This document shows, in pieces, positions 5,456 to 11,512 of a stretch of DNA of 11,512 bases. Below the pieces are notes generated by a model. It was not told the origin of the DNA. It saw only the letters and a program-made list of their open reading frames with translations, and searched no databases. The position numbers were made by a program, and so were the translations under genes. How positions within the stretch are numbered: the stretch's first letter is position 1; each line of letters begins with the position of its first letter. This stretch comes from an uncultured Collinsella sp. (lineage in GTDB: Bacteria; Actinomycetota; Coriobacteriia; Coriobacteriales; Coriobacteriaceae): positions 1-11,512 of the forward strand of contig CAKUGY010000028.1 of NCBI GenBank assembly GCA_934654835.1, given 5' to 3'.

Positions 5456-8056
5456 ATGGCGGCGTATTTTGAGCAGGTGCTTGGCGGCACCTACGACAAC
5501 CATGTGCTTCCGTTTTTGTGGCTCAAGGGCGAGGCGCGCGAGACGATCACCGAGTATTTGGAGCAGATTGCCGGCGCGGATATCCGCGAAGTCTGCCTCG
5601 AGTCGCGCACGCATCCCGATTTCTGTCACGACGGCTGGTGGTCCGACCTGTGGTTTATTATCGACGAGTGCAAGCGTCTGGGATTGAAGATCTGGCTGCT
5701 CGACGACGCGCACTTCCCCACGGGCTATGCCAATGGCGCGCTCGAAGGCGAGGGCGTCGACCCCGCGCTCAAGAAGACCGTGCTCAAGCATCGCACGATT
5801 ACAGTTGTTGGGCCTCAACCGTCCACGACTATCAAGCTCGGTAATCTCATGGATTCCACCGAGCGTTTTATGGGTGCGGCGGCTTTTGATGCCGCCGGTG
5901 CACCGCTCGACCTTGCGCTCGTTGTTGAGCATGACGACGAGAGCATCCCTGCCCGCCTGCGTTTTGACGCTCCCGCCGGCATCACCACGATCGAGCTGTA
6001 CGTCACCAGCCAAAAGACCGGGTTTCGCGACGAGTACATCAACATGGTCGATGCCGCCTCATGCCGCGTGCTGATCGATGCCGTCTACGAGCCCACGTTT
6101 GAGCATCTGGGCGACGAGTTCGGCAAGACCATTCTGGGCTTCTTTACCGATGAGCCCGGCTTTATGAACGAGAAGGGCACCACGCTTGACGATGCTTCTA
6201 CCAGCAGCTTTATCGGGCGAGGCGACCTAGCGCTGCCGTGGTCGGACGAGCTTGCCCGCCGCCTGCGCGATACGCTTGGCGAGGGCTGGCTCACCGAGCT
6301 GCACGGCCTTTGGACGCGCGAAACGGACGGTGCCCGCGTTCGACACGTCAACATGGACATTGCCACGCAGCTCTACCGCAGCTGCTTTGACGAGCAGATC
6401 GGCGATTGGTGCCGCGCGCACGGCGTTATGCACGTTGGACATGTGATCGAGGACAAGAGTTGCCACACACGTCTGGGCCAGGGCGCGGGACACTACTTCC
6501 GCGCGGTTGCCGGTCAGGACATGGCCGGCGTGGATGTGGTCATCAACCAGCTCGTCCCCGGCGCCGACCGTGGGCACTACAGCTATTTCCACGGCGCGTG
6601 GAACATGGAGTTCTTTACGTACGCGCTTGCCAAGTTGGGGTCTTCGGCCGCGCGCCTCGATCCCAAAAAGCAGGGGCGTTGCATGGCCGAGGTCTTTGGC
6701 GCCTTTGGCTGGCACGAGGGCCTGCGCGAGATGAAATGGATTGCCGACCATATGCTCGTCCGCGGTATTAACTGGTTTACGCCACACGCGTTTAGTATGG
6801 CGCCCTTCCCCGATTGGGACTGCCCACCGCATTTCTACGCGCACGGCAACAACCCGCAATGGCCGCACTTTGGCCAGCTCATGCGCTATATGAATCGCAC
6901 GGCAACGCTCCTTTCGAGAGGCAACGCCGCTCGCCCCGTCGCCATTCTGTACCACGCCGACGCCGAATGGGCCGGCAACGCCATGCCCATCGAGCGCGTA
7001 ACGGCCGAGCTCACACGGGCGCAGATTGACTTTGATTTTGTGCCGGCAGAGGCTTTTGAGGATGAGGAGCGTTACGAGGTTTCGATTGCCGATGGAACGC
7101 TTGCCGTTAATGGCTGCCGCTATCAGGCGTTTGTTATGACCGGGGCGTCGTTTACTGGAGCTGCTACGGCAGAGGCGGCGAGACGCATGATGGCCGCGGG
7201 CGTTATGGTGCTTGCCGTCGACAAGGTGCCGAGTGCGCTCTATGACGCGGATGGCGCGGCCGAGCTGGACGGGCTTACGGCGACGCCGCTTGCCGGCGTG
7301 GCGGACGTGCTGGCAGCCGCGGTACTGCAGACCGTTGTGACCGATACGCCGCAGCCCTGGCTGCGCGCACTGCGCTACGATCGTGCGGGCGAGACCTATG
7401 TCATGCTGGTCAACGAACACCCGCGGGAGCGCCTTACCTGCACCATTTCGCTTCCACAGGACAAGTGTCTTTGCGGCACGCGCCTCGACCTGCTGAACGG
7501 TACCGAACCCGTTGCGTTTGACGGCGTGCTGGAGCTGGCGCCGGCCGAGAGCTGCGTTGTTGTTCTGGGGGCAAGCAGCGAAATCGAGCCCGCGAACCGC
7601 ACGGACACGAGCACATGCGCAACGCTCGCCCTCGACATCAACCACCCCTGGACCGTCACCCTCTCCCCCGCCGGCGGCGATGGAACCTTTGGCGAGCCGC
7701 AAAAGCTCGAGGGCTTGTGCGATCTCACGGCCGAGCTGTTCGCCGGCACCTGCGGCACATACCGCTACCGCACGTCGTTCGAGCTGGCGGACAACCTTGC
7801 CGACGCCACGATTGACCTGGGAGATGTCTACGAAACTGCAACGCTCACGCTCGATGGACGCCCGCTCGGCACGCGCATCTGCCCGCCCTATCGCTTTGCG
7901 ACGGGCGCGCTTGCCGCCGGCGCACACGAACTCACCATCGACGCCATCAACACGCTCGACCATACGATTCCCGACATTTTCGCCCTCACCGAACCCGTCG
8001 CCCCCAGCGGCATCCTCGGTCCCGTTGTCCTTCGCGGGCAAAACCTGCCAAAATAA
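5456..8056 (+). CDS. GH106-like glycoside hydrolase (putative alpha-L-rhamnosidase)
   Basis: The 866-residue protein has no signal peptide, so it should act in the cytoplasm. Its catalytic part resembles the large GH106-type hydrolases. Visible blocks are a barrel-like start with KIWLLDDAHFPTG (78-90), FFTDEPGF (229-236), HVGHVIEDKSC (326-336), AGQDMAGVDVVINQ (352-365) and AEVFGAFGWHEGLREMKW (411-428). Carboxylates such as Glu233, Glu332 and Glu412 are catalytic candidates but cannot be assigned from one sequence. A middle domain (about 490-600) looks like the Rossmann-like domain of such enzymes. The C-terminal part (about 715-866) ends in a jelly-roll, galactose-binding-like module: TYRYRTSFEL, DLGDVYETATLTLDGRPLG. 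The substrate is probably a rhamnoside or related glycoside from plant or host glycans; this is inference. The family call is from motif memory and is less sure than the call of a glycoside hydrolase. The gene diverges from AraC, and the RpiR gene follows 42 nt downstream, probably cotranscribed. Confidence 0.65.
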   Translation: MAAYFEQVLGGTYDNHVLPFLWLKGEARETITEYLEQIAGADIREVCLESRTHPDFCHDGWWSDLWFIIDECKRLGLKIWLLDDAHFPTGYANGALEGEGVDPALKKTVLKHRTITVVGPQPSTTIKLGNLMDSTERFMGAAAFDAAGAPLDLALVVEHDDESIPARLRFDAPAGITTIELYVTSQKTGFRDEYINMVDAASCRVLIDAVYEPTFEHLGDEFGKTILGFFTDEPGFMNEKGTTLDDASTSSFIGRGDLALPWSDELARRLRDTLGEGWLTELHGLWTRETDGARVRHVNMDIATQLYRSCFDEQIGDWCRAHGVMHVGHVIEDKSCHTRLGQGAGHYFRAVAGQDMAGVDVVINQLVPGADRGHYSYFHGAWNMEFFTYALAKLGSSAARLDPKKQGRCMAEVFGAFGWHEGLREMKWIADHMLVRGINWFTPHAFSMAPFPDWDCPPHFYAHGNNPQWPHFGQLMRYMNRTATLLSRGNAARPVAILYHADAEWAGNAMPIERVTAELTRAQIDFDFVPAEAFEDEERYEVSIADGTLAVNGCRYQAFVMTGASFTGAATAEAARRMMAAGVMVLAVDKVPSALYDADGAAELDGLTATPLAGVADVLAAAVLQTVVTDTPQPWLRALRYDRAGETYVMLVNEHPRERLTCTISLPQDKCLCGTRLDLLNGTEPVAFDGVLELAPAESCVVVLGASSEIEPANRTDTSTCATLALDINHPWTVTLSPAGGDGTFGEPQKLEGLCDLTAELFAGTCGTYRYRTSFELADNLADATIDLGDVYETATLTLDGRPLGTRICPPYRFATGALAAGAHELTIDAINTLDHTIPDIFALTEPVAPSGILGPVVLRGQNLPK

Positions 8057-8076
8057 CCCTGTCCCTTTTTGGTCGG
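8048..8076 (+). terminator. T-rich stem-loop overlapping the hydrolase stop codon
   Basis: CCAAAA (8048-8053) pairs with TTTTGG (8067-8072) around a loop containing CCTGTCCC. The first arm encodes the last codons and the stop TAA (8054-8056) lies in the loop. It matches the element at 4298-4326 at 25 of 29 positions, in the same orientation relative to its gene. It may end or attenuate transcription before the RpiR gene or act as an RNA processing site. Confidence 0.45.
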
Positions 8077-8098
8077 TTTAGTGAGTGCGGGAGTTCGC

Positions 8099-8953
8099 AT
8101 GGATATCAAACGCAAGATTTCCGAGGCGCAGGGCCTTACCCCCACCGAACAGCAACTCGGCATCTCGGCCCTTGCCATGGGCGAGGAAATCCGTGGACTG
8201 TCCATTAAGGAGTTTGCTGCCCGCACCAACGTTTCGGTCGCGAGCGTGCACCGCTTTTGCAAAAAGCTCGGCCTCGAGGGCTTTAAGGACCTCAAGGTCG
8301 AGCTCATTCGCCTGGCGACCGAGGCGGGCAACCGCCGCGACGTGGATATCAACTTTCCCTTCGATGCCACATCCACGCCCGCGCAGGTCATGGAGCGCAT
8401 GGAGGGTCTCTACCAGACCACGCTAGCCGAGACGCAGGAGCTACTCGACCCCGTGCAGCTCGACCATGCTGCCAAGCTTATCGCCAACGCCCGACAGGTC
8501 GACATCTACACGGGCTCGCACAACCTCTACCCAGCGGGAATGTTCCGCGATCGCTTGCTTTCCGCCGGCAAAAGCGCCACATGCTATAGCAGCATCGAGG
8601 CCCAGGTGCGCACGGCGCTCGCCTCGGATTCCGACCGCGCGGCGATCGTTATCTCCTACAGCGGTCTTGCCCCCAACCTCAGGGAAATCTTGCCGATTCT
8701 CAGCAGCCGGCATGTCCCGGTCATCGTCATCGGCACGCCCTATTGCGCGCGTATTCACCCTGGCTTTGCCGCCTACCTCACGGTGAGCGATCACGAGAGC
8801 ATGACGCACCGTATCACGCAGTTCGCCAGCCACATCGCCGTGCAATACGTGCTCGATTCGCTCTACAGCAGCTACTTCGCCAAAGACTACGCCCGCTGCT
8901 CCGAGTTCCTAGAGCGCTCGTTCCCCTACACCCGCCTCCCCGGACTCAAATAA
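8099..8953 (+). CDS. RpiR/MurR family regulator (HTH plus SIS)
   Basis: The 284-residue protein has the two-domain build of RpiR regulators. The N-terminal HTH_6 domain (about 1-75) carries LSIKEFAARTNVSVASVHRF followed by CKKLGLEGFKDLK. The SIS domain (about 128-255) has the phosphosugar-binding patterns VDIYTGSHN (134-142) and VISYSGLAPNL (184-194). Such proteins bind sugar phosphates and usually repress catabolic genes. The ATG at 8099 is chosen because GGGAG (8089-8093) lies 5 nt upstream; a TTG reading from 8069 overlaps the stem-loop and lacks a ribosome site. It lies 42 nt after the GH106-like gene and is probably in the same transcript, which makes that gene or the wider sugar region its likely target. 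The effector cannot be read. Confidence 0.93.
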   Translation: MDIKRKISEAQGLTPTEQQLGISALAMGEEIRGLSIKEFAARTNVSVASVHRFCKKLGLEGFKDLKVELIRLATEAGNRRDVDINFPFDATSTPAQVMERMEGLYQTTLAETQELLDPVQLDHAAKLIANARQVDIYTGSHNLYPAGMFRDRLLSAGKSATCYSSIEAQVRTALASDSDRAAIVISYSGLAPNLREILPILSSRHVPVIVIGTPYCARIHPGFAAYLTVSDHESMTHRITQFASHIAVQYVLDSLYSSYFAKDYARCSEFLERSFPYTRLPGLK

Positions 8954-8989
8954 CAATCCGGCCCCGCCGCGTCTCCAATCGCTCTCCTA

Positions 8990-9056
8990 AGTTGCGGTGA
9001 AATAGTTCCTGTTTAGGCCCTAGACCAGCACTTTCAGGAACTATTCCACCGCAACT
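8990..9056. repeat. Long intergenic stem-loop between convergent genes
   Basis: Arms of 22 nt (8990-9011 and 9035-9056) pair at 21 positions around a 23-nt loop. It lies between the ends of the RpiR gene and the HTH-desulfoferrodoxin gene, which point at each other. Neither strand shows a T-tract after the stem, so it is not a textbook intrinsic terminator, though a bidirectional end is possible. The near-perfect long stem resembles a dispersed palindromic element. Confidence 0.6.
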
Positions 9057-9091
9057 CGTTAGCGCAGGGGCATCGGGCGGACAGCGGGCTT

Positions 9092-9712
9092 TTACTTGCG
9101 AGGCGTCGGCAGCGCAAAGAGTCCGTGCTGGTTGCAGTAGAGATACATTCTGCCGCGCCCTGTGATATGAAATCGCGGCTGCACCAATTGCTCGGGATAG
9201 AGCTTTTTGAGGCAGATGCCGTCCATGGTCGTATAGGCTACAAAGCTAATGTAGTGGTCCTTGGTCATGGGATGATCGAGCGTGACATACCAATCGTCCT
9301 CGACGCGCTCGATGGAAAAGGCATGGTCCGCATCCGGCTCTTCGGCCTCCTGGGGAAACATCGTTGAACCGCAGCAGCTAAAGCTGCCTTCCCCGAGCGC
9401 ATGTACCACGTTTCCGCAGATAGGACAAACATAAAACACGCCTTTGAGCATGTTGCCCGCTCGATTGGCATTAGCCCGAATGTCACCAGCCAAAAGCTCG
9501 GCCACGCTTATACCGAGCCTCTGGGCCAGAGGCTCAACGAGGGAAATGTCGGGAAGACCACGGCCGGACTCCCACTTGCTGACAGCTTTATCGGTCACGC
9601 CAAGGCTTTCCGCCAAGGCGCGCTGAGTGAGGCCGCGCTCTTCACGCAGCCGCTTGATGGCAGACGCGGCCAAAAAAGTTTGGGGGACATTGCTTTGCGG
9701 TGTCTGGTTCAT
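9092..9712 (-). CDS. XRE HTH regulator fused to desulfoferrodoxin-like module
   Basis: The 206-residue protein begins with an XRE/HTH_3 DNA-binding domain (about 17-75; LTQRALAESLGVTDKAVSKWESG). A desulforedoxin-like segment follows (92-119): YVCPICGNVV and SCCG, giving Cys96, Cys99, Cys113 and Cys114, the four ligands of an FeCys4 site. The C-terminal part matches the superoxide reductase domain: His130 in DHAFSIE, His147 and His153 in HPMTKDHYISF, and Cys193 and His196 in YCNQHGLF. The 6- and 3-residue spacings match the His4Cys iron site of superoxide reductases. The conserved Glu-Lys pair before the first histidine is replaced by Ala128-Asp129, which argues for an iron, superoxide or redox sensor rather than an enzyme. 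Similar fusions occur, as far as I recall, in gut Clostridia, where they are simply called HTH proteins. The start at 9710-9712 has only a weak ribosome site (GGA). A promoter and palindrome lie at 9744-9789. The regulatory role is inferred. Confidence 0.85.
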   Translation of the reverse strand: MNQTPQSNVPQTFLAASAIKRLREERGLTQRALAESLGVTDKAVSKWESGRGLPDISLVEPLAQRLGISVAELLAGDIRANANRAGNMLKGVFYVCPICGNVVHALGEGSFSCCGSTMFPQEAEEPDADHAFSIERVEDDWYVTLDHPMTKDHYISFVAYTTMDGICLKKLYPEQLVQPRFHITGRGRMYLYCNQHGLFALPTPRK

Positions 9713-9743
9713 GAGATGTCCAATCAGATTGAAGAAATGGAGC

Positions 9744-9789
9744 GAACCGGTTCAAAAGCCAGTATCCATTTGAAGATCGTCCTCGACAA
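9744..9789 (-). promoter_or_regulatory. Candidate promoter and palindromic operator of the HTH-desulfoferrodoxin gene
   Basis: On the minus strand TTGTCG (9784-9789) and GATACT (9761-9766) are spaced 17 nt, each matching consensus at 4 of 6 positions. About 7 nt after the -10 lies the perfect 10-bp palindrome GAACCGGTTC (9744-9753), at the expected transcription start. That position suits self-repression by the XRE-type product. No experimental support is visible. Confidence 0.4.
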
Positions 9790-9847
9790 CCTACGCTGCG
9801 TAGACATGCACCGACCGAACGAGCGTGGATTTTTGGACATTCAAATC

Positions 9848-9915
9848 ACGAGCGTGGATAATCTCCCACTTTGAGCCCACACATAGGCCAAAAACGGGAG
9901 ATTATCCACGCTCGT
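9848..9915. repeat. Hairpin repeat, copy 1 (left of the Fic gene)
   Basis: A perfect 20-bp stem (9848-9867 with 9896-9915) encloses a 28-nt loop with gagccc and ggcc words. The copy at 11282-11345 has the same stem sequence and a loop matching at 24 of 28 positions. TTTT overlaps the right arm end on the plus strand. A 12-nt fragment of the arm (acgagcgtggat) is repeated directly at 9819-9830. The stem carries TTATCCACG, one base from a DnaA box. The surrounding gap 9713-10083 holds otherwise only the two promoter regions. Confidence 0.75.
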
Positions 9916-9982
9916 TTTGGACGGCACGTTTTTCCGGCGCCCCTGTAGCTCCTGTAAGCACGACTTCTCGTCATTAGATTAC

Positions 9983-10057
9983 TCATACCAATTCTAATAA
10001 CTATTTACGCCTTAAACTCGTTATTAGAATTGATATGATAAGCCTAATAACGAGTTT
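9983..10057 (+). promoter_or_regulatory. Promoter with interleaved inverted repeats upstream of the Fic gene
   Basis: Three alternating half-sites ctaataac (9994-10001), gttattag (10020-10027) and ctaataac (10044-10051) form two overlapping dyads. The first pairs 9983-10001 with 10020-10038 (18 of 19). The second pairs 10014-10027 with 10044-10057 (14 of 14). Both use the middle half-site, so only one can form at a time. An extended -10, TGATATGAT (10031-10039), lies between the second and third sites with a weak -35 (TTAAAC, 10012-10017). The array is a likely operator, perhaps for the winged helix of the Fic protein itself. The region is strikingly AT-rich. Confidence 0.6.
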
Positions 10058-10073
10058 CCGGCACTAAAGATAT

Positions 10074-10079
10074 GGAGGG
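10074..10079 (+). promoter_or_regulatory. Ribosome binding site that fixes the Fic start
   Basis: GGAGGG lies 4 nt before ATG 10084. The in-frame ATG at 10072 overlaps this site and has no Shine-Dalgarno of its own, so 10084 is the better start. Confidence 0.75.
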
Positions 10080-10083
10080 CGCG

Positions 10084-11256
10084 ATGCAAATTGAGGAGAA
10101 CGGGCAGGGGACGCTCCGCAACAATCTATCGGGAAAACTGGCGTACTATTCGTTTTTGCCGACGCCCTTGCAATCATTGAGACAGCTAAACCTCACCGAG
10201 AAAACCTATCGCACGCTTTCCGCATGCTCGCGAAAACTCGGAGAGCTCGAAGGCATGCTTTACTTTGTTCCCAATGCCGACATGTATCTGACAATGTACG
10301 TTCGCAAAGAGGCCCTCCTCTCTTCGCAAATTGAAGGAACCCAGTGCACGTTTGACGACCTGCTTAGTCCATCACAACCCCAACTCCATCATAAAGATGT
10401 CGCAGATGTCGTGAATTACGTTCGCGCCGTCGACCGAGGCGTAAAGCTGCTCAAAGACATGCCCTTGTGCACGAGACTTCTTAGGCAAGTTCATGCGGTC
10501 CTGCTGGACGGAGTGCGCGGAACGGAGAAAAATCCTGGCGAGCTTCGCTCCTCCCAAAACTGGATTGGCCCCTCAGGTTGCACCATTGCAAACGCATCGT
10601 TCGTCCCCCCAAATGTCGAAGATTTGAGCGATACGCTCCAGGATCTCGAACGGTTTATCAATGAGCCTCAAGTCGAAATGGATCCGATCGTGCGGGCGGC
10701 ACTCGTCCATTACCAATTTGAAACTGCCCATCCATTTCTTGACGGAAACGGGCGCTTAGGCAGGCTTCTCATTACACTTATGCTCATCAACGATGGCGTT
10801 CTTCATTCCTGCTTGTTCTATCCATCGTTCCAGTTCAAGAAAAATCGAAGCGAGTACTACCGACAACTCACATCCGTAAGGGAACGAGGCACTTTCGAGG
10901 AATGGATAGAATATTTCTGCGCCAGTCTTCTCGAGAGTGCGAAGGACTCGGTAGGGTCTTTAAAGAGCCTTGTTGACCTCCATAACCGTTCGACGGCAGT
11001 CATTACCGAAAACCTCGGAAAGGCCGTCGCAAATGGGCAAAGGCTGCTGAGTCTTCTTGAAGAGCATCCTATCGTCGACACCGCATTCATCGCGGCCCAA
11101 CTCGATATCGGCAGGAGTACCGCAAGTTCACTCGTCAAATCATTTGAAGAGTTGAACATCCTTTGTCCGCTCGATGAATCAAAACAGAGATATCGACAGT
11201 ACGGATATGAAGAGTATCTTTCGATTCTTAGGGAAGACGCTGATCCGATTAGGTAG
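10084..11256 (+). CDS. Fic family protein, class II, with C-terminal winged helix
   Basis: The 390-residue protein has an N-terminal Fic_N region (about 15-100) with the inhibitory helix motif SSQIEGT (80-86, Glu84). The Fic core follows (about 105-285) with the complete catalytic motif HPFLDGNGRLGR (216-227, His216), and then a C-terminal winged helix (about 318-385; DTAFIAAQLDIGRSTASSLVKSF). Enzymes of this build transfer AMP to proteins or to themselves, and the Glu of the inhibitory helix blocks ATP positioning. The order matches class II Fic proteins such as that of Shewanella oneidensis, so no separate antitoxin is needed. The winged helix suggests DNA binding, and an operator-like array lies just upstream at 9983-10057. 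The gene is flanked by two related hairpins and is lower in GC, with more AGA/AGG and AT-ending codons than the sugar genes. Horizontal transfer is likely but not proven. Targets are unknown. Confidence 0.93.
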   Translation: MQIEENGQGTLRNNLSGKLAYYSFLPTPLQSLRQLNLTEKTYRTLSACSRKLGELEGMLYFVPNADMYLTMYVRKEALLSSQIEGTQCTFDDLLSPSQPQLHHKDVADVVNYVRAVDRGVKLLKDMPLCTRLLRQVHAVLLDGVRGTEKNPGELRSSQNWIGPSGCTIANASFVPPNVEDLSDTLQDLERFINEPQVEMDPIVRAALVHYQFETAHPFLDGNGRLGRLLITLMLINDGVLHSCLFYPSFQFKKNRSEYYRQLTSVRERGTFEEWIEYFCASLLESAKDSVGSLKSLVDLHNRSTAVITENLGKAVANGQRLLSLLEEHPIVDTAFIAAQLDIGRSTASSLVKSFEELNILCPLDESKQRYRQYGYEEYLSILREDADPIR

Positions 11257-11281
11257 CATCGCAGCCCGGGCAAATTATAAC

Positions 11282-11345
11282 GAGCGTGGATAATCTCCCA
11301 CCTTGAGCCCAAACACAGGCCAAAACCGGGAGATTATCCACGCTC
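11282..11345. repeat. Hairpin repeat, copy 2 (right of the Fic gene)
   Basis: A perfect 18-bp stem (11282-11299 with 11328-11345) encloses a 28-nt loop. The stem equals that of copy 1 at 9848-9915 apart from the two outermost pairs, and the loop differs at 4 of 28 positions. The loop asymmetry shows both copies are in the same orientation. This copy begins 25 nt after the Fic stop codon and could also act as its 3' end. Confidence 0.75.
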
Positions 11346-11351
11346 ATTTCC

Positions 11352-11411
11352 GAGTAGTCGTTGGACGTTCTTAAACGACTAGTCAAACAAGAACGTCCCC
11401 AATGACTACTC
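11352..11411. repeat. Imperfect long stem-loop with palindromic loop
   Basis: The arm 11352-11372 pairs with 11389-11411, with one G-U pair and a two-base bulge (cc) in the right arm. The 16-nt loop contains the palindrome gactagtc (11378-11385). It follows directly after hairpin copy 2. No T-tract follows on the plus strand. Its function is unknown. Confidence 0.55.
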
Positions 11412-11512
11412 TGGCAACGCCGATGTTTTGTCACCGACAGACACTATGACCCAATCCGAGGGCACGGAAACGACAGGAGCCCCCGCTCGTGACCGCGGGT
11501 CGGGGCTGCGAC
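11412..11512. other. Gene-free right edge with weak GC-rich hairpin
   Basis: No coding region is supported here. An imperfect GC-rich hairpin is seen (agcccc at 11478-11483 with ggggct at 11502-11507), which could be the terminator of a gene beyond the edge. The word tatgacccaatccg (11445-11458) recurs inverted at 55-68, also shortly before a GC-rich hairpin. Confidence 0.3.

Noticed and set aside
6227..8041. Long minus-strand open frame (604 codons) opposite the GH106-like gene
   Set aside because: Antisense shadow of a gene with coherent domains; its product is Arg- and Ala-rich without known motifs.
9852..9911. DnaA-box-like words (TTATCCACG) in the Fic-flanking hairpins, suggesting an origin
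   Set aside because: Each differs by one base from the consensus, they occur only as parts of the palindromic stems, and no dnaA/dnaN genes or box cluster are nearby.
10084..11256. Fic toxin with a separate antitoxin gene
   Set aside because: The inhibitory helix motif is in the same protein (residues 80-86), and no small partner gene lies upstream or downstream.
11350..11434. Minus-strand small open frame at the right edge (11249-11434)
   Set aside because: It runs through two hairpins and the end of the Fic gene, and has no domain or convincing ribosome site.

Overview
The window looks like a chromosomal stretch from a high-GC, Gram-positive, fermentative gut bacterium. Gene style and content suggest a Coriobacteriia relative such as Collinsella: standalone glucose-type PTS EIIA, GH1 6-phospho-beta-glucosidase, AraC and RpiR sugar regulators, and a desulfoferrodoxin-like protein typical of anaerobes. 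This placement is inference from content; there is no rRNA or other marker here.

Layout. Positions 218-5340 hold five minus-strand genes. In transcription order they are an AraC regulator (4333-5340), a GH1 6-phospho-beta-glucosidase (2724-4160), a Cof-type HAD phosphatase (1690-2535), an EIIA-Glc protein (1012-1548) with its own TATAAT promoter and a strong terminator, and a small lipoprotein (218-775). Positions 5456-8953 hold two plus-strand genes: a large cytoplasmic GH106-like glycoside hydrolase, then an RpiR/SIS regulator 42 nt downstream. The AraC and GH106-like genes diverge from a 115-nt intergenic region. A minus-strand regulator at 9092-9712 fuses an XRE helix-turn-helix to a complete desulfoferrodoxin-like module. 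The right end (10084-11256) carries a class II Fic enzyme with a C-terminal winged helix. It stands in a visibly more AT-rich, hairpin-rich stretch that looks like accessory DNA.

How the genes fit together. The left two thirds read as a carbohydrate-use region. PTS-imported, phosphorylated beta-glucosides would be cut by the GH1 enzyme, the EIIA protein would feed or sense PTS flux, and the AraC and RpiR proteins would control local hydrolases. The right third is regulatory or stress-related, with a putative redox- or iron-responsive repressor and a self-regulating Fic enzyme.

The least explained content is between the genes. (1) Two ~144-nt elements (71-214 and 2581-2724) share one complex secondary structure with compensatory base changes, and each abuts the stop codon of a minus-strand gene. 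(2) Two ~68-nt perfect-stem hairpins with related 28-nt loops flank the Fic gene. (3) An array of three alternating half-sites upstream of Fic forms two mutually exclusive hairpins over an extended -10 promoter. (4) A matching 29-nt stem-loop ends both divergently transcribed genes of the middle region. (5) Two other unrelated long hairpins sit at 8990-9056 and 11352-11411.
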